In this document: positions 11,722 to 24,538 of the stretch, in pieces
Layout of the letters: each line of letters opens with the position of its first letter
Position numbering within the stretch: position 1 is the stretch's first letter
NCBI GenBank assembly: GCA_037178675.1
Contig: JAYMGJ010000188.1
Coordinates: 57,471-121,470, forward strand
Direction of reading: 5' to 3'
Source of the DNA: Scleroderma bovista
Taxonomy: Eukaryota; Basidiomycota; Agaricomycetes; Boletales; Sclerodermataceae
DNA length: 64,000 nucleotides
The notes under the pieces: model-generated
Databases searched by the model: none
Told to the model about the DNA's origin: nothing
Seen by the model: the letters and a program-made list of their open reading frames with translations, nothing else
Program-made: the position numbers and the translations under genes

Positions 11722-13357
11722 ACGCGCCTCTCTCCGCATGGTGTCTACTCTATGTATATCCCGCTGGGAACAGTTGTACTCTTTTCGTTTGGACACACGG
11801 GATGTGTTCCCATCCTTTTTACTTTAGGACTCCCGCTATGCATTAGTACTCTCACTACTAACCCATTCCCATGCGAACTGCGTTCTCAGTCTAATCTTTT
11901 CGGTTTGTTGGAAAAAAAAAGTTATGTTGCGCTTCTACATACATAGTCATAATACTGCCCCTCGTACGAAGAAAACACGGCATTACAAACAGTACAGATA
12001 TATACATAGAACTTGTAGTAGTATAGTCTAGCGCCCCCGCCCTTATCAGAACATACAGAGAAACAAGGTTTTTCTTGAGCACAATGAAAGGCGTGCGAGA
12101 AGAGTTTGAGCTCGTGTTTCACCCCGTGATATGTACTAGGCCAAGTGCCAAGTGACGGAAAGCAAGCATACTATGCAGTGCACACCAGTGTCACTTGTCA
12201 AGTTGGTCAGACCCGGGGGTCAGCTGAGCCAGGACCCGGATTGTGACAGACCTGACTTGGCCTGACGATATACATAGTACACTTGGATAGTAATACTTGG
12301 ACAAGTTCTATGGGGGGTTTCACATGCCAAGCAGAGTTCCTGCGTGATCAACCCACTGTTGACAGTATTTGACCATTTCTACGCTCGTCCGCGGGGGCGC
12401 GGGGGAACGCTGTGCAGGCAGAAACATCCCCCCTGAGAATGCATCGAGTTTGGCGTGATAATGAGGAATGAACTGGGCCAGCCTGGCCCTCGCCCAGTCT
12501 CGCACAGTCGCGAGGGTCACCATCTTCATCTTGGCGCTTTACATACAGGCTCTGTCCCTGACACTATGTATGCGTTACGGGATATCCGAACGTTCTTTTT
12601 TTCTTTCGATCGGTGTTGCAAAAGTTACCAGAGTCGTGGGTTCGTAATACAGGGGCGTGCAACGTTCAATATGTAAGGTTGTTGTCGTTGTTGTGGGCGC
12701 ATATGGGCGGCGGCGGCGACACTGCTTACTGTACATACCAGAGGCGTCGAAGGGTGCGGTGATAAGCTACGTACGTGGCGTACGTGGTGGGTGATGGCGG
12801 CGGCGCAGACGCAACCCGAACCTTTGGTTGCTATCGTCCCGAATATGTACTTATAATTAGCTCATTAGCTATGGAGCAGGCAATCGAAGGCAGCTGGCCA
12901 ACAGCCTTGACACCATTGAAAGCTTGTATGACAGGAGGGGGCGCTTTTGGCAGCTGTGTCATTACATGACACCAGTCACCGGATGCACCAGCGATAAGCA
13001 GCCCAGGGAGACAGCAAAGACAAGTCCGAAGGTTCCTCCATAACGTCCTATATTCTCTTGGGTAGACAGGAAAGTGACCTGGTGGCACATACTATCAACG
13101 CAAATGCAATAGCATCCAATAAAGTGGATCGAAGGGAAAATACAATAACTCAATCAGCTACCCAGTCCAAACTTGCAACTCCAGCGTTGAAAGCGACGGG
13201 CGGCTCTGGCCACGAGGGGGGCGCTAGTACGACAAACACCACCGCATCCCAACATACCTGTTACTATGAGGCCCGACGCATCCCATCCAACACAACCTAT
13301 GCACACACACAGCCTGCTCCACGCCGTGCTCTCCCGTTCCCGACAGTTGTTGTTGTA
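11722..13357. other. Intergenic region
   Basis: Apart from one possible small ORF on the minus strand (12320-12529) I see no gene. The area holds the 3' flanks of two convergent genes. Confidence 0.4.
12320..12529 (-). CDS. Possible small protein, 69 residues
   Basis: A short open frame gives a mixed, non-repetitive sequence (MKMVTLATVRDWARARLAQF ... VDHAGTLLGM). It has a plausible amphipathic first half and no signal peptide or known motif. Nothing else supports it; it may be one exon of a longer gene or chance. Confidence 0.25.
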   Translation of the reverse strand: MKMVTLATVRDWARARLAQFIPHYHAKLDAFSGGMFLPAQRSPAPPRTSVEMVKYCQQWVDHAGTLLGM

Positions 13358-15251
13358 TCACATTCCAAGAAGTCGTCCAAAAAACCCACTCGAGTTGGGC
13401 TGAGGCGGCGCTGATGGTGATGCCGGCGCGTGCGGCGGTGGAGCGTTCACAGGCTGGCCCTGCCACGAACCATATCTTGGCGGGTGATATCCGGGGCCGG
13501 GCTGTGGTTGGGTGGGGCGGTTCAGTGGGCGGGCGTGTTGCGGTGGGGGCGGTGGGGGTACCCCCCAGGAGTTGCATGCCTGCCCATGCGGGGGTGGTTG
13601 ATGTGGCGCACGAGGAGGGCGATGGGGAGGTGGATGTGCAGACATAGGATACGTCTGGAAGTGCTGTGATTGTTGGGGGCGGGGGATGCGCCCCTGTGGC
13701 GTCTCTGAGGGTGAGCTGTTAGGACGGGGCATTGCAGAAGGCCTGTCTTTCTTATCCTTGTCCTTTGTCTTGTCTTTCTCCTTTTCCTTCTTGTTTTTTG
13801 CACCCTTCCCAGCGTCTGGTTCCATTCCCCGACCAGGTGGCAATGGTGTACCTCGTGGGCGCAGCTCTGGCATGTCGATCTTGCTCAGGTGTACGACAAG
13901 ACTGCGCGGCGGGGTATATTCCTTCCCCTTCATCTTCCCGCTTGCGGGTCCATCATCTAGCTTAATAATCCTGGGTCCCTTCTGCTTTTCGGTATCATAT
14001 AAAACGTATTGGTGGAGTTCAGGGTCGCCTGCATCGCGAGAGGCGGGTCAACGGGCAGCACCTAGGAACGAACGGAAAGCCCACACACCGGCTTTATGTC
14101 GTATTCGCTTTGTCTCCTCGACAACCTGCAGGACCTTTGGAACCTGCGGAGCATCCACTGATCGGACACTAATAAACAGCATAGCATCGTCCTATCAAGT
14201 TATTAGTTAGTTAGTTTCCCACCACGAAAGAACAGAAGCCCAACCTGGAGTAACCGAGAACAGTACTTTGCGTAATCCTGCGCATCCCCTTCCTCAGCTA
14301 CGCCAACCTCGTTCACCTGCCCATGTCCTTGCTGTAACTCGGCAATCCTGTCGACACCTGTTTTCGGTGCTGGTTTGGGTGGGATAGGTGGCGGTGCCGC
14401 CGCGGCTACTTTGTTGTTTCCGGGATTTGCTTGACTGGCGGTGGCCACAGCAGCAGGGTCAGCGGTGTTGCCAGCAGCAGGGGCACTGAGATCGTGATGC
14501 ACATCGCTCGAGTCTTGGAAGGTGAGAAGGGCAAAGAGGATGATGATTTCGAGGCCCTTTCGATCGTCGATGTCAAATCTGGGGAGTCATCAAGAAGCAT
14601 ATTGAACATGGGAATTCGGGGCGGATTGAAGTAAGGCATAGTAGTACCTTTGTAGATTATAGTCTAGGAGCTGCACTGACGAGGTCTTGATCCTCCCTGG
14701 CGGTTCCTTTGTGACGGCGACAAGAACAGGGGGATCGGGTTTCCGCACTATGAAGCATTCTTCACGTCTCCACTCGAATTCGTGTCTGTAGACCACGACA
14801 AGTAAGCGTATGACGTCAGTAACGCAAGACAGTGGACATCGCAAGGACACACGCACTCTTCCCACTTGAACGCCCATTTAAAGGAGAGTGTGCCAGTGAA
14901 TTTGAGTTCGACGACCTTTGTGGGGTTGTAAAGCTCCATTGTCTTGTGCTTGCTCGTCGCACTCGGCGCCGTCATACACGCCAGAAGTGATCCCGAGACT
15001 GGTTCTATATGGTACACAGAAGCGCGGCGTCACATCTTCACAGGAAGAACGGGAGAGCGGCTTGAAATCAGTCCGCGTGGGTACTCACCGTAGAGCTCAG
15101 CCTTGTACACCCCTCCTGCGAACCGGCGTTTGCGATAATGCACGGTCCCATTCGGATCGACAAGGTCGACGACAGTGACCCCCTCATCTGGGCGAGAGGC
15201 CGCTGCGTTTGGGGTGAGGAGGAGAGTAAAGAGGTTGCGGTCCAAACTCAT
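13358..15251 (-). CDS. Tubby-like / DUF6593-type protein with Pro-rich tail
   Basis: Six exons on the minus strand (15251-15089, 15004-14857, 14785-14648, 14578-14245, 14191-14089, 14028-13358) join in frame to 518 residues; every intron is GT-AG. The N-terminal 190 residues resemble the tubby-like C-terminal (DUF6593) family of Agaricomycetes: MSLDRNLFTL, VDLVDPNGTVHYRKRRF, LLACMTAPSATSKHKTMELY, WEEHEFEWRREECF, RKPDPPVLVAVTKEPPGRIK. A middle linker with an AAAPPPIPPKPAP tract follows, then a lysine-rich KKEKEKDKTKDKDKKD stretch and a long Pro/His/Gln-rich tail ending GFFGRLLGM. The folded part may bind lipid or protein and the tail is probably disordered. The family name is recalled, not searched. 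The gene converges with the Ser/Pro-rich gene. Confidence 0.85.
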
Positions 15252-17755
15252 GTGTTGAAGATAGTTCGTGCAACGGGGTCAAGGGCGGAAAGACAGGACC
15301 TGGGATGGCGTGACAGTGAACCTGTAGGCTGGTAAGATGCTTGTCGTGGGTCGATGGGGCGTCTAACTTGGACTCTAGGACTTATTACTCGGTTCCTGAG
15401 TCGACAGGAGACTCTGCCTTGTTCCTGAGGAACCAATGATCCGACACCAAATGCGCAAGAATCAGAATGCGAACGACAAGGACGAGGAGTGTTGCTTGTT
15501 GTACTACATATTAAGTAGCCCTTGCGGCAGAGGCGTGCGGTGTAGTAACTGTGCCAGAAACAACTGCGCACTACATAGGCTGTCGTTCACAGGAGACTGC
15601 GGTGATTTATACGATAGGCCATACGTAACACAAGGAAACTGGCAGTGGGCTGAGCTTGTAGGTTCACTTCAATCACAGTTCAGTGAATACGGCAGACCAG
15701 TCGCAGACGGACGTGCAAAATGGTCTGTGGTGTACTGTCGATCTTGCCATGCTGTGTTTCCATTGATTGGCAACCTAATCAGGGTCACAACCGCCCCATG
15801 ATTATTGCAATTGCAATGGCATTGGAAAGATGCAGCACTAATTTGACTTGGAGCGCAGTTGAACGGTTCCGAATGGATATACGAGAAGGTGAATACCTTC
15901 AATTGACTTTCGATTTCAAAAATTTCACGAATGGTGATCAAGACCACACGTAACAAACAGTACAACATGGAGATGGTCGCAAGAAGGCAATCGAGCGACG
16001 GGTTTGAGATTTGTGTCACCAGGACGATACTGTAAAGATAGTAACTTGGTCTGTATTTATACATTTCAGCGTCACACAAAATATGAAAGTAATAGGGTAG
16101 CGAACCTGTCCAATTACCGGACAGCACCAACAAGAGTGCTTCGTGCTTCTTTCTTCGCGTGAACACATCAACACCGTTCAGCATCTTCAGATAAACCGTG
16201 TCAGTCGTTAGAGCCGAGACACACCGGGAAACACATACGAAGAAGGCATGCGGAATGTGACTCGAACAGAAACTAAGGATTACAAGAGTTGTTGGATGTG
16301 TCTCGAGTATCTGCATCACTAAACCAGTGTGAGTGAAGCAAGGAGAGAATTGTGAGAATGATATCGTGCATGGGCGCGCTAATCACACGGTGTTTATTTG
16401 TCAGAAGAACATGCACAAACCTTCTTCCCTCCTTATATGAAGGTTCGAATGGCGGTGATGAACGATGGCGCTCATGTCAATTCGGACATCAACGGGGAAG
16501 CGCGAGCATCCGGGAGATGGCCGTACGATGGATTATGGCAGAGCCAAAACTCCGATGATCCATCGTCCATGATCAATCCCCCATTCTTGATGAGTTTCAT
16601 TAGTGCATACCTACTCCGTCCGGTGCACCGAGGCCAGGCGGTTCTGCGGACGATGGTGTTGTTTTTGCAATAGCGTCAAGTTTCGACTCCGTCTGCGCAG
16701 CGTCCTTGTTCATGGTTCGAGCCTATGCAATCATCATATCAACGGCTACACCGGTTCGGAGCTGAAAACAGCTAAGATAGATGCTGTGATCATGTTGCCC
16801 GTGTAAACGCAAAGTGCAAAGAAGGGCGAGATTGAAATTTAACGCGTCTGGCACCAAGTGTTACTAAAGGTAGCAGAAAAACAGGGATGCGTTGCATTTC
16901 AGATTTGTTGGAAAATCCACCGCGGATTTGCCGGTGCTGATGAACCCGATCAAAGAGCTGAATCCCCTCGATCAAACTCGCCATGTGTCTTACTTGTGCA
17001 CTGTGCAGAGGCAGTCCAGTGAGTTTCATATGTCCACTCAGACAGGAAGAGCCTGTTACTCACTTGGATTATCCAGGCACCTCAGTATCTCAAAGTACAG
17101 CCATAATGGGCATTGTATTTGAGCACCGCAGCGTTGACCTGTTGATCCGCCGCCTTGATGGGGCCTGAGTCGGTGGGGGAGGGTGCATAAGCGCTCATAG
17201 ATAGAAGAACGCAACGGAGTGCTTGTGATGATGAAGTTCGGTCCTCATGCAAGATTGAAGCAAGTTGCAATCATCTAAACTCCGACCAAACTTCCAAGTT
17301 TGAAAGTGTTATGGTCTGAGCGGCCTACTACTTCGCACACTTCGTGAGCGTTATAGGACTTGCTTGTCACTCTGGTGACAAATGTCCGCATCTGTCCGCT
17401 CTGCATTGCGATTTCCTCAGGTGATATTATTACCACTGGATTTCCCTTTTGTATGGCTACAAGTATTCTTCGGTGAGTCCGAGTCCGAGTCTAAAGGTTG
17501 GTGGAGGCAAACTCGGTGTGGCCATCCAGCCCCCTTTTCGAACTCCTTCACCACAGACTTGATCTTATACTGAAGTTAACCGTACGCACCTAGCACTAAT
17601 GGTGGATTCGCAACATTTTCTGGTCAGGAAGATCGTTTTACAACCCCGTGACAATTTCGGATCATGTTCAAATCGGGCATAGCTGAAGTCAATTGTTATC
17701 CGCAAATGACTCTAAGCTTGCTCTAAGCCATACAAAGGTGAACCCAATGTTGAGG
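15252..17755. other. Region without a supported gene
   Basis: Several open frames occur, the longest on the minus strand at 15669-16319. None shows a domain, a coherent exon series or a family resemblance. I see no repeats or RNA genes here. Confidence 0.4.
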
Positions 17756-18918
17756 ATGATGATATCTGACCTTAAAGACTATATGATCCACGATCTTCTG
17801 ACTAAAGCTTCAACCCCAGGATGCGTAGGGTTTGCCTGGTATCTACGCAGGTAGACACCGGGTGGGCCGACTGGGGTACCTGTCCGTGTCCGCCTCTCAA
17901 AGGCCATGGACAATGACCCATCTGATGCTGTAGCCGCCCCCTCAGAAACTACCTTGCGCGTGTACATCAGAGCCCTTGTACCGGACCAAATCACCTTGAA
18001 ACTTCTTTAATGTGCCAGCTATTAGATCTCCGGGCTCTCAAGGATTCACCGCTAATCAGATCTGGTAATGTTTTCTCGCATATTCTGCTACTCCCGCTCA
18101 GTTATGATAAAACACCTGGTTCTGTCCCTTTCGGGCCGCTCTTTCTGACTTGCAAAGTGGCCTCCTCTACAACGCACTCAACGCACTCAGTTGATCCGTG
18201 CTACCAAAGGTGCCAATGGATTTCAACTTGTCCGCGTCAGGCGACCTGCCACGTTCGGTGAGCTTCTTCCTTCCCATTGCATCCATCTTCTCACAATCGG
18301 TCGCAAGCCTCCTCCCCATACTCACGCTATGCCAGCAGCCCACCGGATTATTGTAAGCGTTCCTATTACCGACGGGCTCATAACCCACTATTCACCCATC
18401 ATCAGTCGGTCGACCCCGCGTGATATCACCTGGCTATCATTCTGCATTGTCTGCCGTCGATTTGCGAGACCTAGGGAAAGTGAAATTTAAGCGCAGCGGT
18501 GCTTCTCGTTCTGGAATTACCCTTTGTGAAGCCCAGTCAGATATGTCACTATCGGGTCAGTACTCTTACACCCTGAGCCATCTCAGTGTCAATCATATGA
18601 AAGCAAAGCTCTTTGTCAACATCAGAGTATGTTGATCGCATGGCTTTAACTACTGCTAACGGTTATCCAGTTGCACGGCTACTCACCTCTCAACTATGAG
18701 GTACCGGTGGATAGCTACAACGACTTGGTTGACCTAAACTCACTAGCAAGACGAATCGGTCGTGCGGTTGGACACTATCTCCAGGTAGTCTACAGTCGCC
18801 GACTTTTATGTTTCCCCTCTGATTTGATCCCTCCTGACAGATCAATGCCATTCACGTTCCGTGGGACCGCGTTGAGATTCAGTACCTTGAGGAGGTGGCC
18901 TTCGAACGTGGCGTCTAA
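17756..18918 (+). CDS. Unrecognised protein, possibly decaying
   Basis: The 3' end is well formed. An exon ends VNHMKAKLFVNIR at a GTATGT donor, the next gives LHGYSPLNYEVPVDSYNDLVDLNSLARRIG in several pieces, and a last exon after a CTGACAG acceptor ends EIQYLEEVAFERGV and TAA at 18918. Upstream pieces look like the same protein: MMISDLKDYMIHDLLTKAST near 17756, TLRVYIRALVPDQITLKLL near 17950-18008, LLDLRALKDSPLI near 18016, and ATKGANGFQLVRVRRPATF near 18195-18258. I could not join these four pieces to the 3' exons without a frame change, so either some introns are missed or the gene has frameshifts. No domain is recognised. Confidence 0.45.
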
Positions 18919-19385
18919 GAATGAGGATTCTTTGAACGCCCGGTCCGTCGACCGTCAGATTGCCCATTACATCCGCTGCTGCATGGGTCACGTACCTAGC
19001 AATCGAAAGGGAATAACTGTCTTCCATCGAGTCTTTGGTCCTAGGGGAGACTACATACCACGCTGTTCTGTTGCATTATCATTTATTCATCATGAATATA
19101 AGTAATGACTGTCATGCTGGCTTTGAAAAACCGTGAAACCTTGCTTGACAGATTCGGAAGCACTGCTTAGATTGAGTGTATATTAGGCGAGTAATTGACT
19201 CCAATTACTTACGTCTGGTGGTGGAACTTCGGACCATTGGGACACTGCAGCAGAGCTACCACAGTACAAGAGTCCATTCAATCTTGGCAGTTCGTACTAC
19301 AACATTCCTATTGAAGAACGAACGATCATCTACTTTGAGTCCGCAGGAGACGACTACAACTTCGTTTAGTGAAAGATTTGGGTGT
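18919..19385. other. Short convergent intergenic region
   Basis: This is the 3' flank shared by the preceding gene and the decarboxylase gene. I see nothing coding in it. Confidence 0.4.
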
Positions 19386-20696
19386 TCACGCATCTGGCAT
19401 CTTTCCGAGGGAATACCCAACTTTCACGAGGGTTTCTATGGCTTCCTTTCCATCAGCGGCTGGTCCCTCTCCAACAGAGTTTTTGACAAGGTCATCGTCG
19501 AATTTGATGACCCCTGGAGGGAAAACAACGACCAGGGTGCTTCCGCCGTAAGCAAAATAACCAATCTCATCTCCCTTTCTCACTTGTTTCTGAAAAATCA
19601 TGTCAATCATCGCACAGAACTCCTGATAACAGCCGTGACGTACATCGTGAGTCCATACGATGCTTCCAACCAGAAGCGCACCAACAGCAACGACTGCAAC
19701 AGGCTGCTTGGAGACTTCATGTTCAAGGAGAAGGACGGAGCGTTTGTTTCTCGTGAAGACGTCTAGATTAGGCTGATTGACAGCCTGGGGATTCACTACG
19801 ACGGGACATCTTCATCGATGACCTTCCGACAAATAATAGCATACTAACTGACCGGTATAATATTGACCAGGTATATCACGAGGCTCACCGATGACTGTGC
19901 CATCAGTTGGGGAATGGAAGCGATGATAATCTGCTGGAGCAAGGCGGAAAATAGCGAGGGAACCGCCACTCAAAGTCTGGCAGTGGGGATCTCTAGGATC
20001 GAGACCAAGTAGCGAGGGTATGGAGAACTCGTCCCCCTTAATCCAAAACTTCTCTCCAAGGTCAACCGTCTGGTACACGACAAGGCGGGAATCTGCTGCA
20101 GAACAAAACCCTCTCGAGTCATCCGCATTCTCAACAGGGCGCGCGCCCTGCTTCAACCTTCGGTAGAAGAACTCGTTGAAAGTATTGTATTTGTGGATAT
20201 CGGGTTCGTGTAGCTCGTCGAGCTGGATATTGTACGTCTTGATGAAGGAAGGAATGTTCTTGACAGACTCGGGCGAGTCGAAGATTTTTCCTTCGCGAAT
20301 ACTCTGTTCTTTGAGGACATCCTCGACATGACTATTCTTCTCTAGTAACTTGACTTGTTCATGACCATGAAACAAAAGGTGCATGCCAAGACGTGCATAG
20401 ATCGGCATGCTCTCAAAGAATCGCTGGTTCGTCCCCCTGATGGCAACGAAGTTGCCGACATGGTACTTATCAGCAAGAGACTCAAGCTGAGGGACGAACT
20501 CGTGTAGCCAAGGCAAACGGGAGTGAGCGGAACTGTGGATGCCTTGGGTGATGTCTCCGTTGCCCTTGGATGGATGGGAATGGTCAATGAGTTGTTTGAA
20601 TGCGTGGACAATGACATCTTTGTGTGTCTCTTGGAGGTTCCTTGGGTGGATTTCCTCGATGGGTTTGGTGATATCGGCTTCGGAAAGAGACGTCAT
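19386..20696 (-). CDS. Phosphatidylserine decarboxylase family protein
   Basis: Three exons (20696-19853, 19795-19644, 19589-19386) give 399 residues. The family converts phosphatidylserine to phosphatidylethanolamine with a pyruvoyl group made by self-cleavage. Visible hallmarks: NTFNEFFYRRLKQGARPV, the catalytic Asp in AADSR (about 202), the His-rich DYHRFHSPTDG (about 256-266) and the self-cleavage site GGST (about 347-350; classical enzymes have LGST, so this is a common variant). There is no C2 domain, no mitochondrial presequence and no membrane segment, so it is a compact soluble type. The 54-nt second intron leaves the frame open if unspliced, but removing it restores the usual GSIV(x)nKGDEIGYF spacing. 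Some fungal members of this family decarboxylate aromatic amino acids instead; sequence alone does not decide. Its divergent neighbour is a P450. Confidence 0.9.
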
Positions 20697-21728
20697 TGTT
20701 CGATTACTGCACGATACGCCTCATCAGTGTGATCGAACTGCCGATCGATCTCAAGATCAGACGCACCAAGGAATGCCCTGCAGCGAGGGGATATCAGAGG
20801 AAGAGGAGAGGCAGCACTCTATTTCGACCTCTTTGGTTCCTATCAAGCCGTGACAAGATCATGCCCTGTTGTCAGCGCAAAATTTTGTCCGACGTCATTG
20901 TTAGGATCCAAATATAGCCTTGAAGTCGTGCAAGCTCGGAAGTTGGACGCGTGCATATTTCATTCGTTAGCCTCCACAGTGCACCTCTGAGCAAGAGAAG
21001 ATGCTTTGCGCTCGTCCAGAAGGAGGCGGTCGACGTTATTGCCGCAGGTCGCGTGCCGAACTACATTGTCGTCTTCATACTTGGAGATGGCTCCATGGTG
21101 ATGAACCGACCAAGTACTGAGGGCTGGTCGAGCAACCACTATCACGTGGCCGAGGTCTCTTCAATGAGCTCAGCATGACAAGGTGCGAGGAGATCTTCCC
21201 GTCATCACAACATGACTCAGCGCATGGATAGAAGGCATATCACGTCTCGGTTTCACTCGATGGTGTCTCGCATGCGCTGTGATTACCTTCAAAAAGGACA
21301 TTACCATGGAACAGCAATTGATTTCAATCATATAAATTTGGCAGGTAAAACCTCATGGCCAATTCTAGTTCTCTGATTTCCAGCCTATGGTGCCTCATCC
21401 TGTCGCCGCTGAATTATCATCCGAAACCAGCAAAGTTAGACCAGGACTTTAATAATCGCATTTTCCGATCAACGCAGGAAGCTTTGCAATATAAGTGGAA
21501 CCTGTATGGGCCCTGGGCCGCTATCTCGTCGTCATGTGTGTGGTAAGATCATACATTCGACTCGATTACATACACCTTCGGGAAGAGACTATTGGATCAT
21601 GGGACGATCCGCCATTCCAGCATTTTCACATGGTTAACTTATGAGACCTCCATGACGCAAGTGGCCGACTCCCAGTCGACGGGTACCCCTGAACGTTTTA
21701 AGCTCCATAGTTTTTGTTCCTCTTCGTG
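20697..21728. other. Divergent spacer between decarboxylase and P450 genes
   Basis: About 1 kb lies between the two start codons, with no supported gene. It would contain both promoters; I could not pick out a TATA box with confidence. Confidence 0.4.
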
Positions 21729-23886
21729 ATGGACCGACTGGCTCAATACTTGCTGGCCCGCAAGCCAGCCGTCTTGGCATTATCAGCATGCTTAATACTA
21801 CTGATCGTCCTCTGGAACCGTGTTTTGACTAACAGGCGAACCCGAGCACCCGGTCCTCGGGGTTTGCCCTTCATTGGAAATACTTTGCAGCTTTCTGGAC
21901 GCACTTGGCTTCTCTTTGAGAAGTGGAAGAAAGAATATGGTAGGTTATCCGGAGCACTCTTGAGCTGTCTAAAATTCCCTGTAGGCCCTATCATTTCTGT
22001 ATCCATTGCCGGGCGAGAATTTGTTGTTCTCAATACGAGTAAAGTTGCGTTTGAGCTCTTAACTAAACGAGCGACAAAGTACTCGGACAGGCCACGCCTT
22101 ATTGTCGCCGGGGAGCTCTTAACCAACGGCATGCACATTGCCTTCGCCAGATACGGAGATCTGTGAGATACCCCTATTTTGAACGTGGATGGACTATTGT
22201 TTATATTGCATTTTTAGCTGGCGCCGGCTGCGCAAGGGTGCTCATCGCTGCCTTGCGAAAGACGTATCGCAGACATTTGGGCCCTACCAGTCCTTGGAGG
22301 CCACCCTAATCGCAGAGAGTCTTCTGCGTGACCCAGCTTCTTGGGACAAGCATTTTCAACGGTAGCAGCTCCATTTTTATCACACTTAAGAGCATTTACT
22401 GAGGATAGCGGCTTTAGGGCGACAGCTTCCTTGATAATGGCTATAACCTACAACTTTCCTCCTCTTAAGTCTGAGAGGGACCCATCTATCGCTCGCATCC
22501 ATGCACATATCGACCGTGTAGTCAACGCTCTTTACCCAGGGAACCTGGTCGAAATCTTTAACTGGATGGAACACTTGCCGTCATGGTTGACTCCATGGAA
22601 AACGGAGGCGGCATACTGGGGTCAAAAGGATACCGAAGTGTTCACTGAGCTATACAAGGAGACGCTGGAAAGGGTGCGTATTCCCTTACGGGATATCACG
22701 ACATGGCTGATATGACGACCCACGAATGAAGGGTACTCATAATCCCTGCTTTGTCGCTGCTTTGGAAGCACAGAAGGACCAAATCAACCTTTCTCCTGTC
22801 GAGAGAGTATGGCTTGCGGGTAGCTTATAGTAAGCCTTTGTGCATCCAACTTTGAAATCAAAACGATTAATCAGCTACTCCTGCAGCGGTGCTGGCGCAG
22901 AGACGGTATGCTTCTGCCTTCGTGTTTCCCGCGTCATTCTCACTCATAGTACCCTTGTAGTCCTACGCGGCGCTGCAGTGGTTGATGGTTGCTTTGGTCC
23001 ACTACCCGGAAGTCCAGGAGAAAGCTTATCGCGAGTTAATGGCGGTTGTCGGCCCGTCTCGCGTCCCTTCTTTTGCGGACTACGACAGTCTACTATATGT
23101 GCGTGCCGTTCTAAAAGAGATACTCAGGGTGTGGCCGCCGACTCCCATCGGTGAGCTTTCGTTGTTGTTCTCCTTGGGTTTGCGCCTAACATGGCATGCT
23201 ATAGGAATACCTCACCACGTCACGGAGGTGTGCACCCTGTACAGAGAAGAAGCTATGCATTTACTGGATGGACACAGGACGATTGGTATGAGGGATATTT
23301 CATCCCGAAGGGGACCACTTGCTTGTCGAACATCTGGTAGGCATACTTCGTCTTCCAGGTTTGTTATTTACCGTCGTCTAGGAGTATAAACAGAGACCAG
23401 GAAGTCCATGGGTCGGATGCGGATCAGTTCAGGCCAGAAAGATATCTCGATGCCAATGGAAATTTGTCTGCACCTCACCCTGAAACCCACGAAGAAGGTC
23501 ATTCTACTTTTGGCTACGGCAGAAGGTGGGCTCTCTTCCAGGCTGTCGATCCGACGGGCCAATCCAGTCCTTGCAGGATTTGTATCGGTAGATATGTTGC
23601 CACCTCGTCTTTGTTCATCGACTTTGCGACTATTTTGTGGGCCTGTCATGTTCGGCCATACGTGGACGATACTGGCCGAGTCGACCTCCCGGACCAAAAC
23701 ATGACTAGTAACTCTGCTGTCACGCTGTGCGTCTTCAACCCGGCGGAACTCTGTTCACTCCGTCTGATTTTTTCCAGCCATCCTGTTCCCTTCAAGGTCA
23801 CGATTGAACCGCGTTCGCCCCAAGTTCAGACACTCCTCGGCCAGACAAAGGAGTTTTACCTCAGTGCCAATGAATTATCTGGTTAA
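21729..23886 (+). CDS. Cytochrome P450 monooxygenase, one apparent frameshift
   Basis: A membrane-anchored fungal P450, in style like the large basidiomycete CYP5150-type groups. Eleven exons were joined by GT-AG sites (first 21729-21939, last 23577-23886). Seen in order: N-terminal membrane segment, Pro-rich hinge (RAPGPRGLPFIGNT), WRRLRKGAH in helix C, the I-helix AGAET, the K-helix KEILR (ExxR), FRPERY, and the haem loop FGYGRRICIG with its Cys ligand, all intact. Frame is lost by one base near 22258-22262: LWRRLRKGAHRCLAK is in one frame and VSQTFGPYQSLEATL in the next. This looks like a single-base deletion or a sequencing error, so the gene may be a young pseudogene. The substrate is unknown. 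Confidence 0.85.
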
Positions 23887-24538
23887 ATTAAGTACACTCA
23901 AAGGTTTGCCTTTCAGTCTTGAAGCTTGTACCTATACTTCTGTAAGTCATATGCTCTGCATCCCTGTTTCGTCAACGTGATTGTATGTACATTATTGGGA
24001 TGCATTCCTAGCACAAATAGTACTCGGTAATCCTTCTGATTCGAATATCTTGTTCTTGTAGGTAGTGCATTGTATGATATACACCGAAGCTTGTTCCTTG
24101 TGCAGCGAGAAGCACCTTACCTGCAGATAAGTGCAAGCTATTGCTGTATATTGATGCATCAAATCGACCACACTGTAGAAATAAGGGGCATCAAAGGTAG
24201 TGCCTTCCCAGCCCCAGTGTCAAGTCGCCTATACGTGTAGCCCGAGGACGCTGGATGTCCCAAATCCATTCCGTGACCGTCGCCGTATCATTTGCGGTGG
24301 GATGCTCCACTGCTATGTAAAGCATCACGATTGGTCCAACTTGTTGTCACACACGAATCTTTGGTATGGTTGGCAGTACTTGTGCAGATATGCCTTCCAC
24401 CGCAAAAACATGAAAGAATGGCTTCGCCGATGTTCTCGTATCAATACAGCAGCACCATGAAGTGAAATATTATCCGTCTCCGAATAATAGGTGGTTTTGC
24501 CCTTCAACAAGTTGTGAACATCCGTGCGCAAAACTATT
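23887..24538. other. Convergent intergenic region
   Basis: This is 3' flanking sequence of the P450 and the coiled-coil gene. Nothing coding is supported. Confidence 0.4.

Noticed and set aside
15669..16319. A 216-codon minus-strand frame with hydrophobic stretches
   Set aside because: It has no start context, no domain and no splice partners. The hydrophobic segments are irregular and look like chance in AT-balanced DNA.
19386..23886. A psilocybin-like biosynthetic cluster
   Set aside because: Only a decarboxylase-family gene and a P450 are present. No kinase or methyltransferase lies nearby, and the decarboxylase motifs are those of ordinary phosphatidylserine decarboxylases.
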